Source: Marinilabilia salmonicolor JCM 21150
GTDB taxonomy: Bacteria; Bacteroidota; Bacteroidia; Bacteroidales; Marinilabiliaceae
NCBI RefSeq assembly: GCF_000259075.1
Contig: NZ_AJKI01000040.1
Location: 124,001 to 188,000, forward strand
Length of the DNA stretch: 64,000 nt
Direction of reading: 5' to 3'
How positions within the stretch are numbered: position 1 is the first letter of the stretch; every line of letters starts with the position of its first letter. Positions 14,442 through 22,816 of the stretch are shown in pieces. Made by a program: the position numbers and the translations under genes. The notes beneath the pieces were generated by a model that ran no database searches, had not been told where the DNA came from, and saw nothing but the letters and a program-made list of their open reading frames with translations.

Positions 14442-16232
14442 ATGCACAATTTTAGTCCCCACACATTTCACGTGCCTGTTATGGGCATTGGATATACCAT
14501 TGACAGTCCTCTTAAGCTTGCCCATTTGGGGATAACTTCCGTAGTATCCCTGGTTGATGATATGCTTATGGAGAAAATGCGGGAGTTTCACAGCAAAAGT
14601 ATGAACTCTCCTTTTCAGGGGATTTCTTCAAAAGTTGCTGATTTCAGAGCCCGACGCATTACAGCTTTTTTAGACCTGATGGATGGGATGGTTAAAGAGA
14701 AGATTGCCGGAATGAAAAATTCCTTTTCCAGAAAAAGTGAAGAAGTTGACAAGTATTTCGAGATGCTTCCGGCTTCTTCAAAGGCAAGGCAGACATATTT
14801 TTATCTGAAACAAAATGCCAATTTCAATGATCTGAAAGAATGGGTTTGGGAGAATCTTCAACCTGGTGAAATCGATGTCAATATTATGACCAAACTGGAT
14901 AAGCCCAATTTTGCAGGAGGAGAACAGCTGCCGGTGGAATTTAATGATGCCCATGCTGCTTTGAGAGGCTTTGCACAAAGTAATCTGTCGTCTTCGCTGG
15001 TATTATCGGCCGGAATGAATCCCCGTCTTTTTAGTTATATGGAGAAATGGGATGATTTTTATCCCGACCAGGAGGGACTGATTAAGAAAAAAGTGACCAT
15101 AAAAGTAAGTGATTTTCGGTCGGCCGTGGTGCAGGGGAAAATGCTTGCCAAAAAGGGCATCTGGGTGTCAGAATTTCGCATTGAATCAGGTCTGAATTGC
15201 GGTGGCCATGCTTTTGCTTCGCAGGGAAACCTTATGGGGCCGGTGCTTGAAGAATTTAAACAAAAGAGGAATGAATTGATTAATGATCAATTTGCTACCT
15301 TTTGTGCAGGTCTGGCAGCAAAGGGGATGAGGTGCCCTGAGCAGGCGCCCGCATTGCGTTTCTCTGCACAGGGCGGTGTGGGAACTGCAGCGGAGCATCA
15401 ATTTCTGCTTCAACATTATCATTTGGATTCTGTGGGGTGGGGAACTCCTTTCCTTATGGTTCCCGAGGCCGTTAGTATTGATGCCGATACGATCAATAAG
15501 CTTGGCCGGGCTAAAGAAAAGGATCTTTATCTGAGTGATATATCCCCTTTGGGTGTTCCTTTTAATAACCTGAGGGGAAATACCAAGGACCTGGAAAAAG
15601 AGAGCAATATCGAAGCCAACCGTCCGGGAAGCAACTGTACCAAACAATATTGTTCGTTGAATAGTGAATTTTCAGGGCGTCCGGTGTGTACTGCTTCTCG
15701 TCAGTATCAGCGGAAGAAAATCCTACTGGCCGAAGCAGAATTGTCATCGCAGGCAGCCATTAATCAGGAAATTAAAAAAATTACCGAAAAGTCCTGTATT
15801 TGCGTTGGGCTGGGGACTTCTGCTCTTATTGCTAACGGCATTTCCCATTTAAGTGAAGGTGCCGGAGTCTCTGTTTGTCCCGGACCTAATATGGCATATT
15901 TTGACAAAGAGGCTTCCTTAAAGGAGATGGCAGATCATATTTACGGACGGGAAAACATCATGAGCCGGTCAGATCGACCACATATCTTTTTGAAAGAGCT
16001 GGAGCTGTATGTCAATTACTTTTTTGAGAAATTGAAGCCGCAGGAAGAATCAGATGTCCGGAAAAAGGCCGCAAATGAAAAGTTTTTACAGGCCATATCA
16101 GAATCTATTGAGTATTATCGCGCTATGTACATCCGGCAAAGTGCGCAACTTGGAGTTGTGATGGCTGATGTTTTGGGACGGTTGAGATTTTTTGAAAAAC
16201 AGGTAAGTGGATTCTCCGTTGCTCAAAAGTAA
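14442..16232 (+). CDS. uncharacterised conserved-looking 596-residue protein with cysteine motifs
   Basis: I do not recognise a named family. There is no signal peptide, so it is probably cytoplasmic. The sequence begins VPVMGIGYTIDSPLKLAHLG, a TIM-barrel-like first strand and helix, and contains VKVSDFR-like and WVSEFRIESGLNCGGHAFAS (about 240-258). Next are RFSAQGGVGTAAEHQFLLQH (about 306-325) and SVGWGTPFLMVPEA (about 330-343), the glycine pattern of flavin-dependent barrels such as nitronate monooxygenase or glutamate-synthase domains. Cysteines cluster at about 399, 404 and 414 (GSNCTKQYC and RPVCTAS), with CICVGLGTSA (about 450) and SVCPGPNMAYF (about 477), so a metal or Fe-S site is conceivable. 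It sits between two DUF2723 genes on the same strand. Confidence 0.6.
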   Translation: MHNFSPHTFHVPVMGIGYTIDSPLKLAHLGITSVVSLVDDMLMEKMREFHSKSMNSPFQGISSKVADFRARRITAFLDLMDGMVKEKIAGMKNSFSRKSEEVDKYFEMLPASSKARQTYFYLKQNANFNDLKEWVWENLQPGEIDVNIMTKLDKPNFAGGEQLPVEFNDAHAALRGFAQSNLSSSLVLSAGMNPRLFSYMEKWDDFYPDQEGLIKKKVTIKVSDFRSAVVQGKMLAKKGIWVSEFRIESGLNCGGHAFASQGNLMGPVLEEFKQKRNELINDQFATFCAGLAAKGMRCPEQAPALRFSAQGGVGTAAEHQFLLQHYHLDSVGWGTPFLMVPEAVSIDADTINKLGRAKEKDLYLSDISPLGVPFNNLRGNTKDLEKESNIEANRPGSNCTKQYCSLNSEFSGRPVCTASRQYQRKKILLAEAELSSQAAINQEIKKITEKSCICVGLGTSALIANGISHLSEGAGVSVCPGPNMAYFDKEASLKEMADHIYGRENIMSRSDRPHIFLKELELYVNYFFEKLKPQEESDVRKKAANEKFLQAISESIEYYRAMYIRQSAQLGVVMADVLGRLRFFEKQVSGFSVAQK

Positions 16233-16802
16233 AGAAACGAGCATGGCAAGTGATGCCACAAAAAACAATGAATAAATTCCTTACATGCGAGTTCCATCAG
16301 ACTCTAACCTGCCTTATGCATAAGAAAGGTTAGATGCAAAATGTAAGCAGGCTGAAAGCCTGAAAGCAAATAGCCCAGGGCAACGCCCTGGGTTTTGAGG
16401 TATCCCTCCACCCCCTCTCATTATTGGTCGCGACGTGACCAATAATGAGAGGGGGGAGTTATTTCAATTTCCCTGGGGAGTTGCCCCAGGCTATTGCTCA
16501 AAATCTAAATCCTCAAATACATTAGTATTCTGCGGTTTAGATTTTTCACACGCCTTGAATTTGGACTTTCTATCTCAAACACGTGAAAAACGCTTAGTTT
16601 ATGGACAGGCACTAAATAAGGTTTCACTTCTCTAACGATAAAGCAGGGATTTTTCTAACTTTTATGTATTTTTGGCAAACTTCTGATTAATCAGGCAGAT
16701 CCGAAAATGCTTTTGGTGAAATGGTGGTACGGAAGCCTACCATCACAAGCCGGTTGTCAGTTGTTTTTTGAAACGCCAAAAACGAAGGAAAACAAAATAC
16801 AG
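16233..16802. other. 570-bp gap holding a palindromic repeat element
   Basis: No gene. The centre is a nested palindromic element (16370-16495) described separately, preceded by GC-rich short inverted words (GCAGGCTGAAAGCCTG at 16347-16362). The last 120 bp lead into the second DUF2723 gene, with AAGGAA about 14 bp before its ATG at 16803. Confidence 0.6.
16370..16495. repeat. nested palindromic dispersed repeat, copy 1
   Basis: The core is a perfect 19-bp stem (16411-16429 with 16437-16455) whose arms read CCCCCTCTCATTATTGGTC, with a 7-nt loop. Outside it ATAGCCCAGGGCAACGCCCT (16370-16389) mirrors ATAGCCTGGGGCAACTCCCC, read on the opposite strand from 16495 to 16476. A second, partly degenerate copy lies at 35101-35245. 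REP/MITE-like. Confidence 0.8.
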
Positions 16803-19800
16803 ATGAGACAATACAAAAAGTTTAATCTCGCATTGGGTTGGCTGACCTTTTTGATTTCAGCTACGGTTTATCTGCTGACCATTGAGCCGACAACCAGTTT
16901 TTGGGATTGCGGTGAATTTATTGCTGCATCCTACAAGTTATTGGTAGGTCACCCTCCGGGAGCACCGTTTTTTATGTTGTTGGGGCGTTTCTTCTCCCTT
17001 TTTGCGCCTGATGAAACATACGTTGCAGCCATGATTAACTCCATGTCAGCTCTGTCCAGTGCGATGACCATTGCTTTCCTGTTTTGGACCATTACGCATC
17101 TGGCCCGCAAGATTTTTGTGGATAATCAGGAGTCGCCTGAGGACTGGCGTTATTGGGCTGTTCTGGGAAGTGGTTTGGTAGGTGCTTTGGCTTATACCTT
17201 TACCGATACTTTCTGGTTTTCGGCTGTGGAAGGCGAAGTGTATGCCATGTCCAGTCTCTTTACTGCTGCCGTTTTTTGGGCCATCCTGAAATGGGAAAAT
17301 GTGGCTCATTTGCCGCACAGCAACCGATGGCTTATCCTTATTGCGTACCTGATGGGATTGTCCATTGGAGTACACCTGTTGAACCTGCTGGCTATTCCGG
17401 CCATTGTGATGGTTTACTATTTTAAGAAATTTGAGATTACCCGGAATAATACATTGAGAGCCCTGGGGATTTCCGCAGTTTTGCTTCTTTTTATTCTTTA
17501 CGGGATTATTCCGGGAGTTCCCAAAATTGCCGGTGCTTTTGAGCTGGCTTTTGTCAACGGAATGGGACTTCCGTTTAACTCAGGATTACTGGTTTACGGA
17601 ATTCTTCTCATTGGCGGACTTATTTTTGGTATTTACTATTCCTACCAACATAAAAAGGTGGTTTTAAATACTGCTCTCACCGCCATTACTGTCATTATTT
17701 TTGGTTATTCCTCTTTTGCCATGATCGTTATTCGTTCTGCTGCCGAACCAACAATGGATCAGAACTCACCCAACAATGTGTTTTCGCTGATTTCATACCT
17801 GAACCGGGAGCAGTATGGTGACCGGCCGCTTTTTACGGGGGAATACTACAACTCGGAAATAGACAGACAGGCATCACAGGCAAAGGAAGGGTCTCCCGTG
17901 AGAATCAAAAAAGATGGAAAGTATGAGATTGTTCAGTACCGACCGGAGTATGTTTTTAATCCCAACACAACCACCTTCTTCCCCCGGATGTACAGTCGTC
18001 AACAGAATCATATCTCTGAGTATAAAAAGTGGGCCAACATTGAAGGACGACCGGTTACGGTAAGAGACAGCAACGGAGAACCCAAAACCATTCAGTTGCC
18101 AACTTTTGGGGAGAATCTTACGTTTTTCTTCAATTACCAGATACGCCATATGTACTGGCGCTATTTCATGTGGAATTTCTCCGGCCGTCAAAATGATATT
18201 CAGAGTCATGGCGAATTGCATCACGGAAACTGGATTTCCGGTATTCCTTTTATTGACAATACCATGCTGGGTGACCAGAGCAAACTACCCGATCATTTGA
18301 AGAACAATCCTGCGAGAAATGCCTATTATTTCCTGCCTCTTTTGTTGGGACTTATTGGATTACTTTTTCAATATGGTTCCGGCCGTCAGGGCAAGCAGGG
18401 GTTTTGGATTGTCATGCTTTTATTTTTCCTTACCGGACTGGCCATTGTGTTGTATCTGAATCAGACGCCTCTTCAGCCGCGTGAGCGGGATTATGCTTTT
18501 GCAGGATCCTTTTATGCCTTCTCCATCTGGATTGGGCTGGGTGTGCTGGCTCTGGTTGATGGACTGCGAAAGGTTTTCGGTGGTAAAAATGCTGCCCTGG
18601 TTTCCACCTTGGTTGCATTGGGACTGGTGCCTGGTATTCTTGCAGCAGAGAACTGGGACGATCATGATCGCTCACACCGGACCATTGCCCGCGATCTGGC
18701 CATTAATTATCTCAATACTATTGATGAGGACGGGATTATTTATACCAACGGGGACAATGATACCTTCCCGCTCTGGTATGTTCAGGAAGTGGAAGGTGTA
18801 CGTACCGATGTGAGGGTTTGTAACCTTAGTTATCTGCAAACCGACTGGTACATCGATCAGATGAAGAGAAAAGCTTATGAATCAGATCCTCTTCCCATCT
18901 CAATGAGCCACGATCAGTATGTTACAGGCACCCGGGATATGGTTTATCTTATCAACCGAACCGAAGGGGCACCTGATTTGAATGAGGCAATGGCATTCCT
19001 GAAAAGCGATAATGAAAGAACGAAGCGTGTTCCCGGATACAGTGCGGAAATTGAATATCTTCCTTCCAATTCGTTTAGTTTGCCTGCCGATAGTCTTAAA
19101 TTGTTGCAAAAGGATTTTGTCAGTGAAGAATATGCTCACCTGATTGACTCTGTAATGGAGATCAATCTTGGCAGCAGGGATTATCTCCTTAAAAACGAAA
19201 TGATTGTGTTGGATATGCTGGCGACCAACGACTGGGAACGTCCGATATTCTATGCAGTGACAGTAGGAAGCGATAACTATGTGGGACTGGATAAATATTT
19301 CCAGCTCGAAGGATTCGGATACAGAATTGTTCCCATTAAAGCAAATCGTCAGCAAGGTCTTACCGGGCGTGTTGATACCGAAAAAGCTTATCACAATTTT
19401 ATGGAGGTTTACAATCTGGAGAATTTTAAAGATCCGAGAGTTTATCTGGATGAAAATCATCAAAGGATGGCCATTAACATCAGAAACAATATGGGGCGTC
19501 TTGCAACGGCATTGCTGGATGAAGATAAAACAGAAAAAGCGCTGAATGTATTGGATAAGGCGATGGAGGTGCTCCCTTCCGATAAAATTCCTCACAACTA
19601 CTTTTCAATTTTCCTTGCAGAAGGATATTACAAAGCGGGGGCGTTTGAAAAAGGTGATGAGATTCTGAAGGGGTTTGCAGAGGTCAATTTCCAGGAGCTT
19701 GATTATTTCCTTTCCTTGTCGCCCCGAAAGCGGAACAGAGTAATGAACGACATTCGCCGCAATATGGCGATTTATGGTGAAATTGTTCGTACTGCAGAGA

Positions 19801-19880
19801 GCTTTGAACGCGAAGAAATCCTGAAAGGCCTTGATCAGAAATATAATTCCAGCCTTCAGAAAATGGGATTTTTTGAGTAA
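16803..19880 (+). CDS. DUF2723 family membrane protein (GT-C-like, putative protein O-mannosyltransferase), copy 2
   Basis: A 1025-residue paralogue of the gene at 11123. The ATG at 16803 (MRQYKKFNLALGWLTFLISA) is preceded by AAGGAA and starts directly before TM1; the longer frame to 16707 is not protein-like. It has TSFWDCGEFIAASYKLLVGH and PPGAPFFMLLGRFF, then many membrane helices, NQTPLQPRERDYAFAGSF near 560, and NGDNDTFPLWYVQEVEGVRT near 660, matching copy 1 almost block for block. The C-terminus (about 860-1025) is helical with a TPR-like rhythm (ALNVLDKAMEVLPSDKIPHN). The role is probably O-glycosylation of exported proteins. The polysaccharide deacetylase gene starts inside its last 50 bp. 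Confidence 0.87.
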   Translation: MRQYKKFNLALGWLTFLISATVYLLTIEPTTSFWDCGEFIAASYKLLVGHPPGAPFFMLLGRFFSLFAPDETYVAAMINSMSALSSAMTIAFLFWTITHLARKIFVDNQESPEDWRYWAVLGSGLVGALAYTFTDTFWFSAVEGEVYAMSSLFTAAVFWAILKWENVAHLPHSNRWLILIAYLMGLSIGVHLLNLLAIPAIVMVYYFKKFEITRNNTLRALGISAVLLLFILYGIIPGVPKIAGAFELAFVNGMGLPFNSGLLVYGILLIGGLIFGIYYSYQHKKVVLNTALTAITVIIFGYSSFAMIVIRSAAEPTMDQNSPNNVFSLISYLNREQYGDRPLFTGEYYNSEIDRQASQAKEGSPVRIKKDGKYEIVQYRPEYVFNPNTTTFFPRMYSRQQNHISEYKKWANIEGRPVTVRDSNGEPKTIQLPTFGENLTFFFNYQIRHMYWRYFMWNFSGRQNDIQSHGELHHGNWISGIPFIDNTMLGDQSKLPDHLKNNPARNAYYFLPLLLGLIGLLFQYGSGRQGKQGFWIVMLLFFLTGLAIVLYLNQTPLQPRERDYAFAGSFYAFSIWIGLGVLALVDGLRKVFGGKNAALVSTLVALGLVPGILAAENWDDHDRSHRTIARDLAINYLNTIDEDGIIYTNGDNDTFPLWYVQEVEGVRTDVRVCNLSYLQTDWYIDQMKRKAYESDPLPISMSHDQYVTGTRDMVYLINRTEGAPDLNEAMAFLKSDNERTKRVPGYSAEIEYLPSNSFSLPADSLKLLQKDFVSEEYAHLIDSVMEINLGSRDYLLKNEMIVLDMLATNDWERPIFYAVTVGSDNYVGLDKYFQLEGFGYRIVPIKANRQQGLTGRVDTEKAYHNFMEVYNLENFKDPRVYLDENHQRMAINIRNNMGRLATALLDEDKTEKALNVLDKAMEVLPSDKIPHNYFSIFLAEGYYKAGAFEKGDEILKGFAEVNFQELDYFLSLSPRKRNRVMNDIRRNMAIYGEIVRTAESFEREEILKGLDQKYNSSLQKMGFFE

Positions 19881-20532
19881 AACGAATTCATGGATTGTGA
19901 AGCCGCCATTATGGTTGCGGTGGCTTTTCCCCGGTGTGTTGTGGAGGCAAAACACCGAAGAAAAACGTGTTTTCCTTACTTTTGACGACGGACCGGTGCC
20001 CGGAGTAACGCCTTGGGTTATTGAACAGTTGAATATCGCAGATGCAAAAGCTACCTTTTTTTGCATTGGTGATAATATCCGTAAATATCCCGGGGTATTT
20101 GGTAAACTTCGTCAGGAGGGTTTTGAGACAGGAACTCATGGGTATGCACATCAACCCGGTCATAAAACGGGGCGAAAAGGTTATTTTGAGGATATAGACC
20201 GGGGACTTGAATATTGTGGCAAAGTTAATTGGTTCCGGCCGCCTCACGGAATTATTTTTCCCTGGTGGGTTTCGGAAATTAGAAAAAAAAAGCTGCAAGT
20301 TGTTTTATGGGATGTTTTATCATGTGATTATGACCGGACGCTTTCCCCCGCTGAGGTAACCGACAATGTTTTGAGCAATGTGAGACCCGGTTCCGTGATT
20401 GTGTTTCACGACTCATTAAAAGCCTGGCCTAATCTGAAAATAGCATTGCCGGCTGTTCTGCAGTGGCTCAAAACCAATGGCTATACAACAGAATTATTGA
20501 CTACTATAAACCAAAACAAGAGGAAATTATGA
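19831..20532 (+). CDS. polysaccharide deacetylase (NodB homology domain)
   Basis: A 233-residue enzyme of carbohydrate esterase family 4 type. All five NodB motifs are visible: TFDDGP (about 50-55), THGYAH (102-107), RPPHG (about 134-138), WDVLSCDYD (about 156-164) and VIVFHDS (about 188-194). It would remove N-acetyl (or O-acetyl) groups from glycans using a metal bound by the Asp and two His. It has no signal peptide; a short hydrophobic patch (PPLWLRWLFPGVLW) near residue 28 may associate with the membrane. The start is a TTG at 19831 preceded by AAAGG; a second TTG at 19873, overlapping the DUF2723 stop, is an alternative. Its stop overlaps the purD start (ATGA). Confidence 0.85.
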   Translation: MIRNIIPAFRKWDFLSKTNSWIVKPPLWLRWLFPGVLWRQNTEEKRVFLTFDDGPVPGVTPWVIEQLNIADAKATFFCIGDNIRKYPGVFGKLRQEGFETGTHGYAHQPGHKTGRKGYFEDIDRGLEYCGKVNWFRPPHGIIFPWWVSEIRKKKLQVVLWDVLSCDYDRTLSPAEVTDNVLSNVRPGSVIVFHDSLKAWPNLKIALPAVLQWLKTNGYTTELLTTINQNKRKL

Positions 20533-21797
20533 ATATTTTACTTCTGGGATCGGGAGGCAGGGAACATGCCCTTGCCTGGAAAATGAGGGTAAGTCCGCTG
20601 CTGGACAATCTTTTTATCGCGCCGGGAAATGCCGGAACCGGGCTGATTGGAAAAAACCTGAATGTGGATCCCACCGATTTCAACGGGGTTAAAAATGCTG
20701 TTATCAAAAATAGTATTGACATGGTTGTGGTTGGCCCTGAAGTTCCTCTTGTCCAGGGGATTGTTGATTTTTTTCTGAACGATCCTGCCATTTCATCGGT
20801 GCCGGTCATCGGTCCTTCCCGACGAGGGGCACAACTGGAGGGAAGCAAGGAGTTTGCCAAGCAGTTTATGGTGCAGCATAAAATTCCTACTGCCCGTTAT
20901 CTGGCGGTTACCTCCGATACTATTGATGAAGGTGAGCGTTTTCTAAATACCCTGAAATCACCTTATGTACTTAAAGCTGACGGATTGGCTGCAGGCAAAG
21001 GGGTTCTGATTATTGACGCTATTGATGAAGCAAAAAATGAGCTTCAGATGATGCTCAGCGGGAAGTTTGGCAAAGCCAGTGATACCGTTGTTATCGAGGA
21101 GTTTTTGTCCGGCATTGAATTGTCGGTTTTTGTAGTCACTGACGGGCATAGCTACATGCTACTGCCGGATGCAAAGGATTATAAGCGCATCGGAGAAGGA
21201 GATACCGGGCTCAACACCGGTGGTATGGGAGCCGTTTCACCTGTCCCGTTTGCCGATGATGCTTTTATGCAAAAGGTGGAGGATCGCATTATTAAACCTA
21301 CTATCGAAGGGTTAAAGGAGGATGGAATTGATTACAGAGGATTTATTTTCTTCGGACTTATAAAAGTTGAAGATGATCCCTATGTGATAGAATACAATGT
21401 GCGTATGGGTGACCCGGAGACAGAGGTGGTGATGCCTCGTTTGCAATCGGATGTGGTAGAGGTTTTTAAGGCAGTTGCTGCAGGCAGGTTGAAAGATCTT
21501 ACCTCTAAATTTGATCCGCGTACAGCCGTTACTGTGATGATGGTTTCCGGGGGTTATCCCGGAAAATATGAAAAAGGGAAAAACATTTTGGGCCTTGACC
21601 ACGTAGAAGGCAGTATTGTTTTTCATGCAGGGACCACAAGCGGCAACGGAGTACTCACTTCGGGCGGGCGTGTGCTGGCGATTACGTCGCTTGGGAACTC
21701 TATTGATGAGGCGCTTGAGAAGTCCTATCGAAATGCTGAAAAAGTACAATTTGAGAAGAAGTATTACCGAAAGGACATCGGATTTGATTTAAAGTAG
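20529..21797 (+). CDS. purD: phosphoribosylamine--glycine ligase
   Basis: A 422-residue cytoplasmic enzyme that joins glycine to 5-phosphoribosylamine using ATP, the second step of purine synthesis. The N-terminus MNILLLGSGGREHALAWKM is the PurD signature. VLKADGLAAGKGVLI and VVIEEFLSGIELSVF are ATP-grasp elements, and YNVRMGDPETEVVMPRL is the metal-binding block near the C-terminal third. Length is normal. The true start is the ATG at 20529, which overlaps the TGA of the polysaccharide deacetylase by 4 bp, so translation is coupled; the upstream in-frame extension is not PurD-like. The DUF6427 gene follows after 7 bp. Confidence 0.97.
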   Translation: MNILLLGSGGREHALAWKMRVSPLLDNLFIAPGNAGTGLIGKNLNVDPTDFNGVKNAVIKNSIDMVVVGPEVPLVQGIVDFFLNDPAISSVPVIGPSRRGAQLEGSKEFAKQFMVQHKIPTARYLAVTSDTIDEGERFLNTLKSPYVLKADGLAAGKGVLIIDAIDEAKNELQMMLSGKFGKASDTVVIEEFLSGIELSVFVVTDGHSYMLLPDAKDYKRIGEGDTGLNTGGMGAVSPVPFADDAFMQKVEDRIIKPTIEGLKEDGIDYRGFIFFGLIKVEDDPYVIEYNVRMGDPETEVVMPRLQSDVVEVFKAVAAGRLKDLTSKFDPRTAVTVMMVSGGYPGKYEKGKNILGLDHVEGSIVFHAGTTSGNGVLTSGGRVLAITSLGNSIDEALEKSYRNAEKVQFEKKYYRKDIGFDLK

Positions 21798-21804
21798 TTA
21801 AAAA

Positions 21805-22788
21805 ATGCTCTACAGGACGTTGCACAATAATAGCTTAATGGCTTTTATTCTTGTCCCTTTTATATTACTCTTGTTTTGGGTCAGGGTTTTTCTTTTTGAG
21901 GGGGTTCAGCCAATTAGTTTCGACGGGATACATATGCCCTTGTGGGAATGGCTTGTACGTCCGGTTTTCGGTCAAAGCGTATTTTGGGCTGCCGTATTCT
22001 CCTATATACTTGCTGTATTGACGGCTTTTACGGTCAACCGAGTGGTTGGCCGTTATGGTTTGTTGAGCAAACAGTCGGTACTTCCTGCCCTGATTTTCGG
22101 GTTGTTGGTAAGTGGTTTTTTATCTGTGCAACGGTTGCATATGGTGTGGATGTTTGCCCTGTTCTTTTTACTGGGCATAGAGAGAATAATGGGAGCCCCC
22201 GCTTCTTCCCGTAAGGAGGTACGATGCTTCGATGCAGGAGTGTTGTTTGGTGTCGGAGTGCTTTTTTATGCCAAAGGCGTTTATCTATACCCGATGATTG
22301 TTGTGGCGATGGGTGTGCTGCGCGTGCTTTCGGTACGTTCGTTTATTGCCGTTGTACTTGGGCTCTTACTGCCTTTTATGTTAAGTGCCGGCTACTTTTT
22401 TGTTTTTTCCAGTGTCGAGGAGTTTGGGGTTTATTTTGTGCTGAATTTGTTCAGCAATACAGGGCAGTTCGGACACAATCTGGTGTCTCAGATCTATCTT
22501 CCTGTCGTTATTCTGGTTACTTTAATTGGATTAATTACTCTTGTCAGATATATCCCTACTCAGAAAATCATTACCCGAAAGCACTTCAGAGTGGTTGTAT
22601 GGCTGATCCTGGTTTCGGCAGCTCTCTGTTTAACACCATACTTTTCGGTGGAACTCACCCCCATTGTGGCCATTGGACCTTCCATTGTACTTGCCTTCTG
22701 GCTCGATAAAATGGGGGCTAAATTCTGGCGCGAATTTCTTATTTGGTTTTTGGTGGCCGGTACAGCAGCTGTTCAGATTTTAATGTAA
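21805..22788 (+). CDS. polytopic membrane protein, DUF6427-like
   Basis: A 327-residue membrane protein with about eight to nine hydrophobic helices and few charged residues between them. The opening (MLYRTLHNNSLMAFILVPFI) and the placement directly after purD are familiar in Bacteroidetes, where DUF6427 proteins occur here. Internal features include FLSVQRLHMVWMFALFFLLG and FYAKGVYLYPMIVVAMGVLR, and it ends within a hydrophobic segment. Function is unknown; a role in envelope or lipid-linked sugar metabolism is only a guess. It lies 7 bp from purD on the same strand, so it is the last gene of that operon. Confidence 0.7.
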   Translation: MLYRTLHNNSLMAFILVPFILLLFWVRVFLFEGVQPISFDGIHMPLWEWLVRPVFGQSVFWAAVFSYILAVLTAFTVNRVVGRYGLLSKQSVLPALIFGLLVSGFLSVQRLHMVWMFALFFLLGIERIMGAPASSRKEVRCFDAGVLFGVGVLFYAKGVYLYPMIVVAMGVLRVLSVRSFIAVVLGLLLPFMLSAGYFFVFSSVEEFGVYFVLNLFSNTGQFGHNLVSQIYLPVVILVTLIGLITLVRYIPTQKIITRKHFRVVVWLILVSAALCLTPYFSVELTPIVAIGPSIVLAFWLDKMGAKFWREFLIWFLVAGTAAVQILM

Positions 22789-22816
22789 TACTGGGTCTCT
22801 TATTTACAGGGAGTTG

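Noticed and set aside
14320-14535. 71-residue plus-strand open frame
   Set aside because: Overlaps the start of the 596-residue gene in a different frame and has no protein features.
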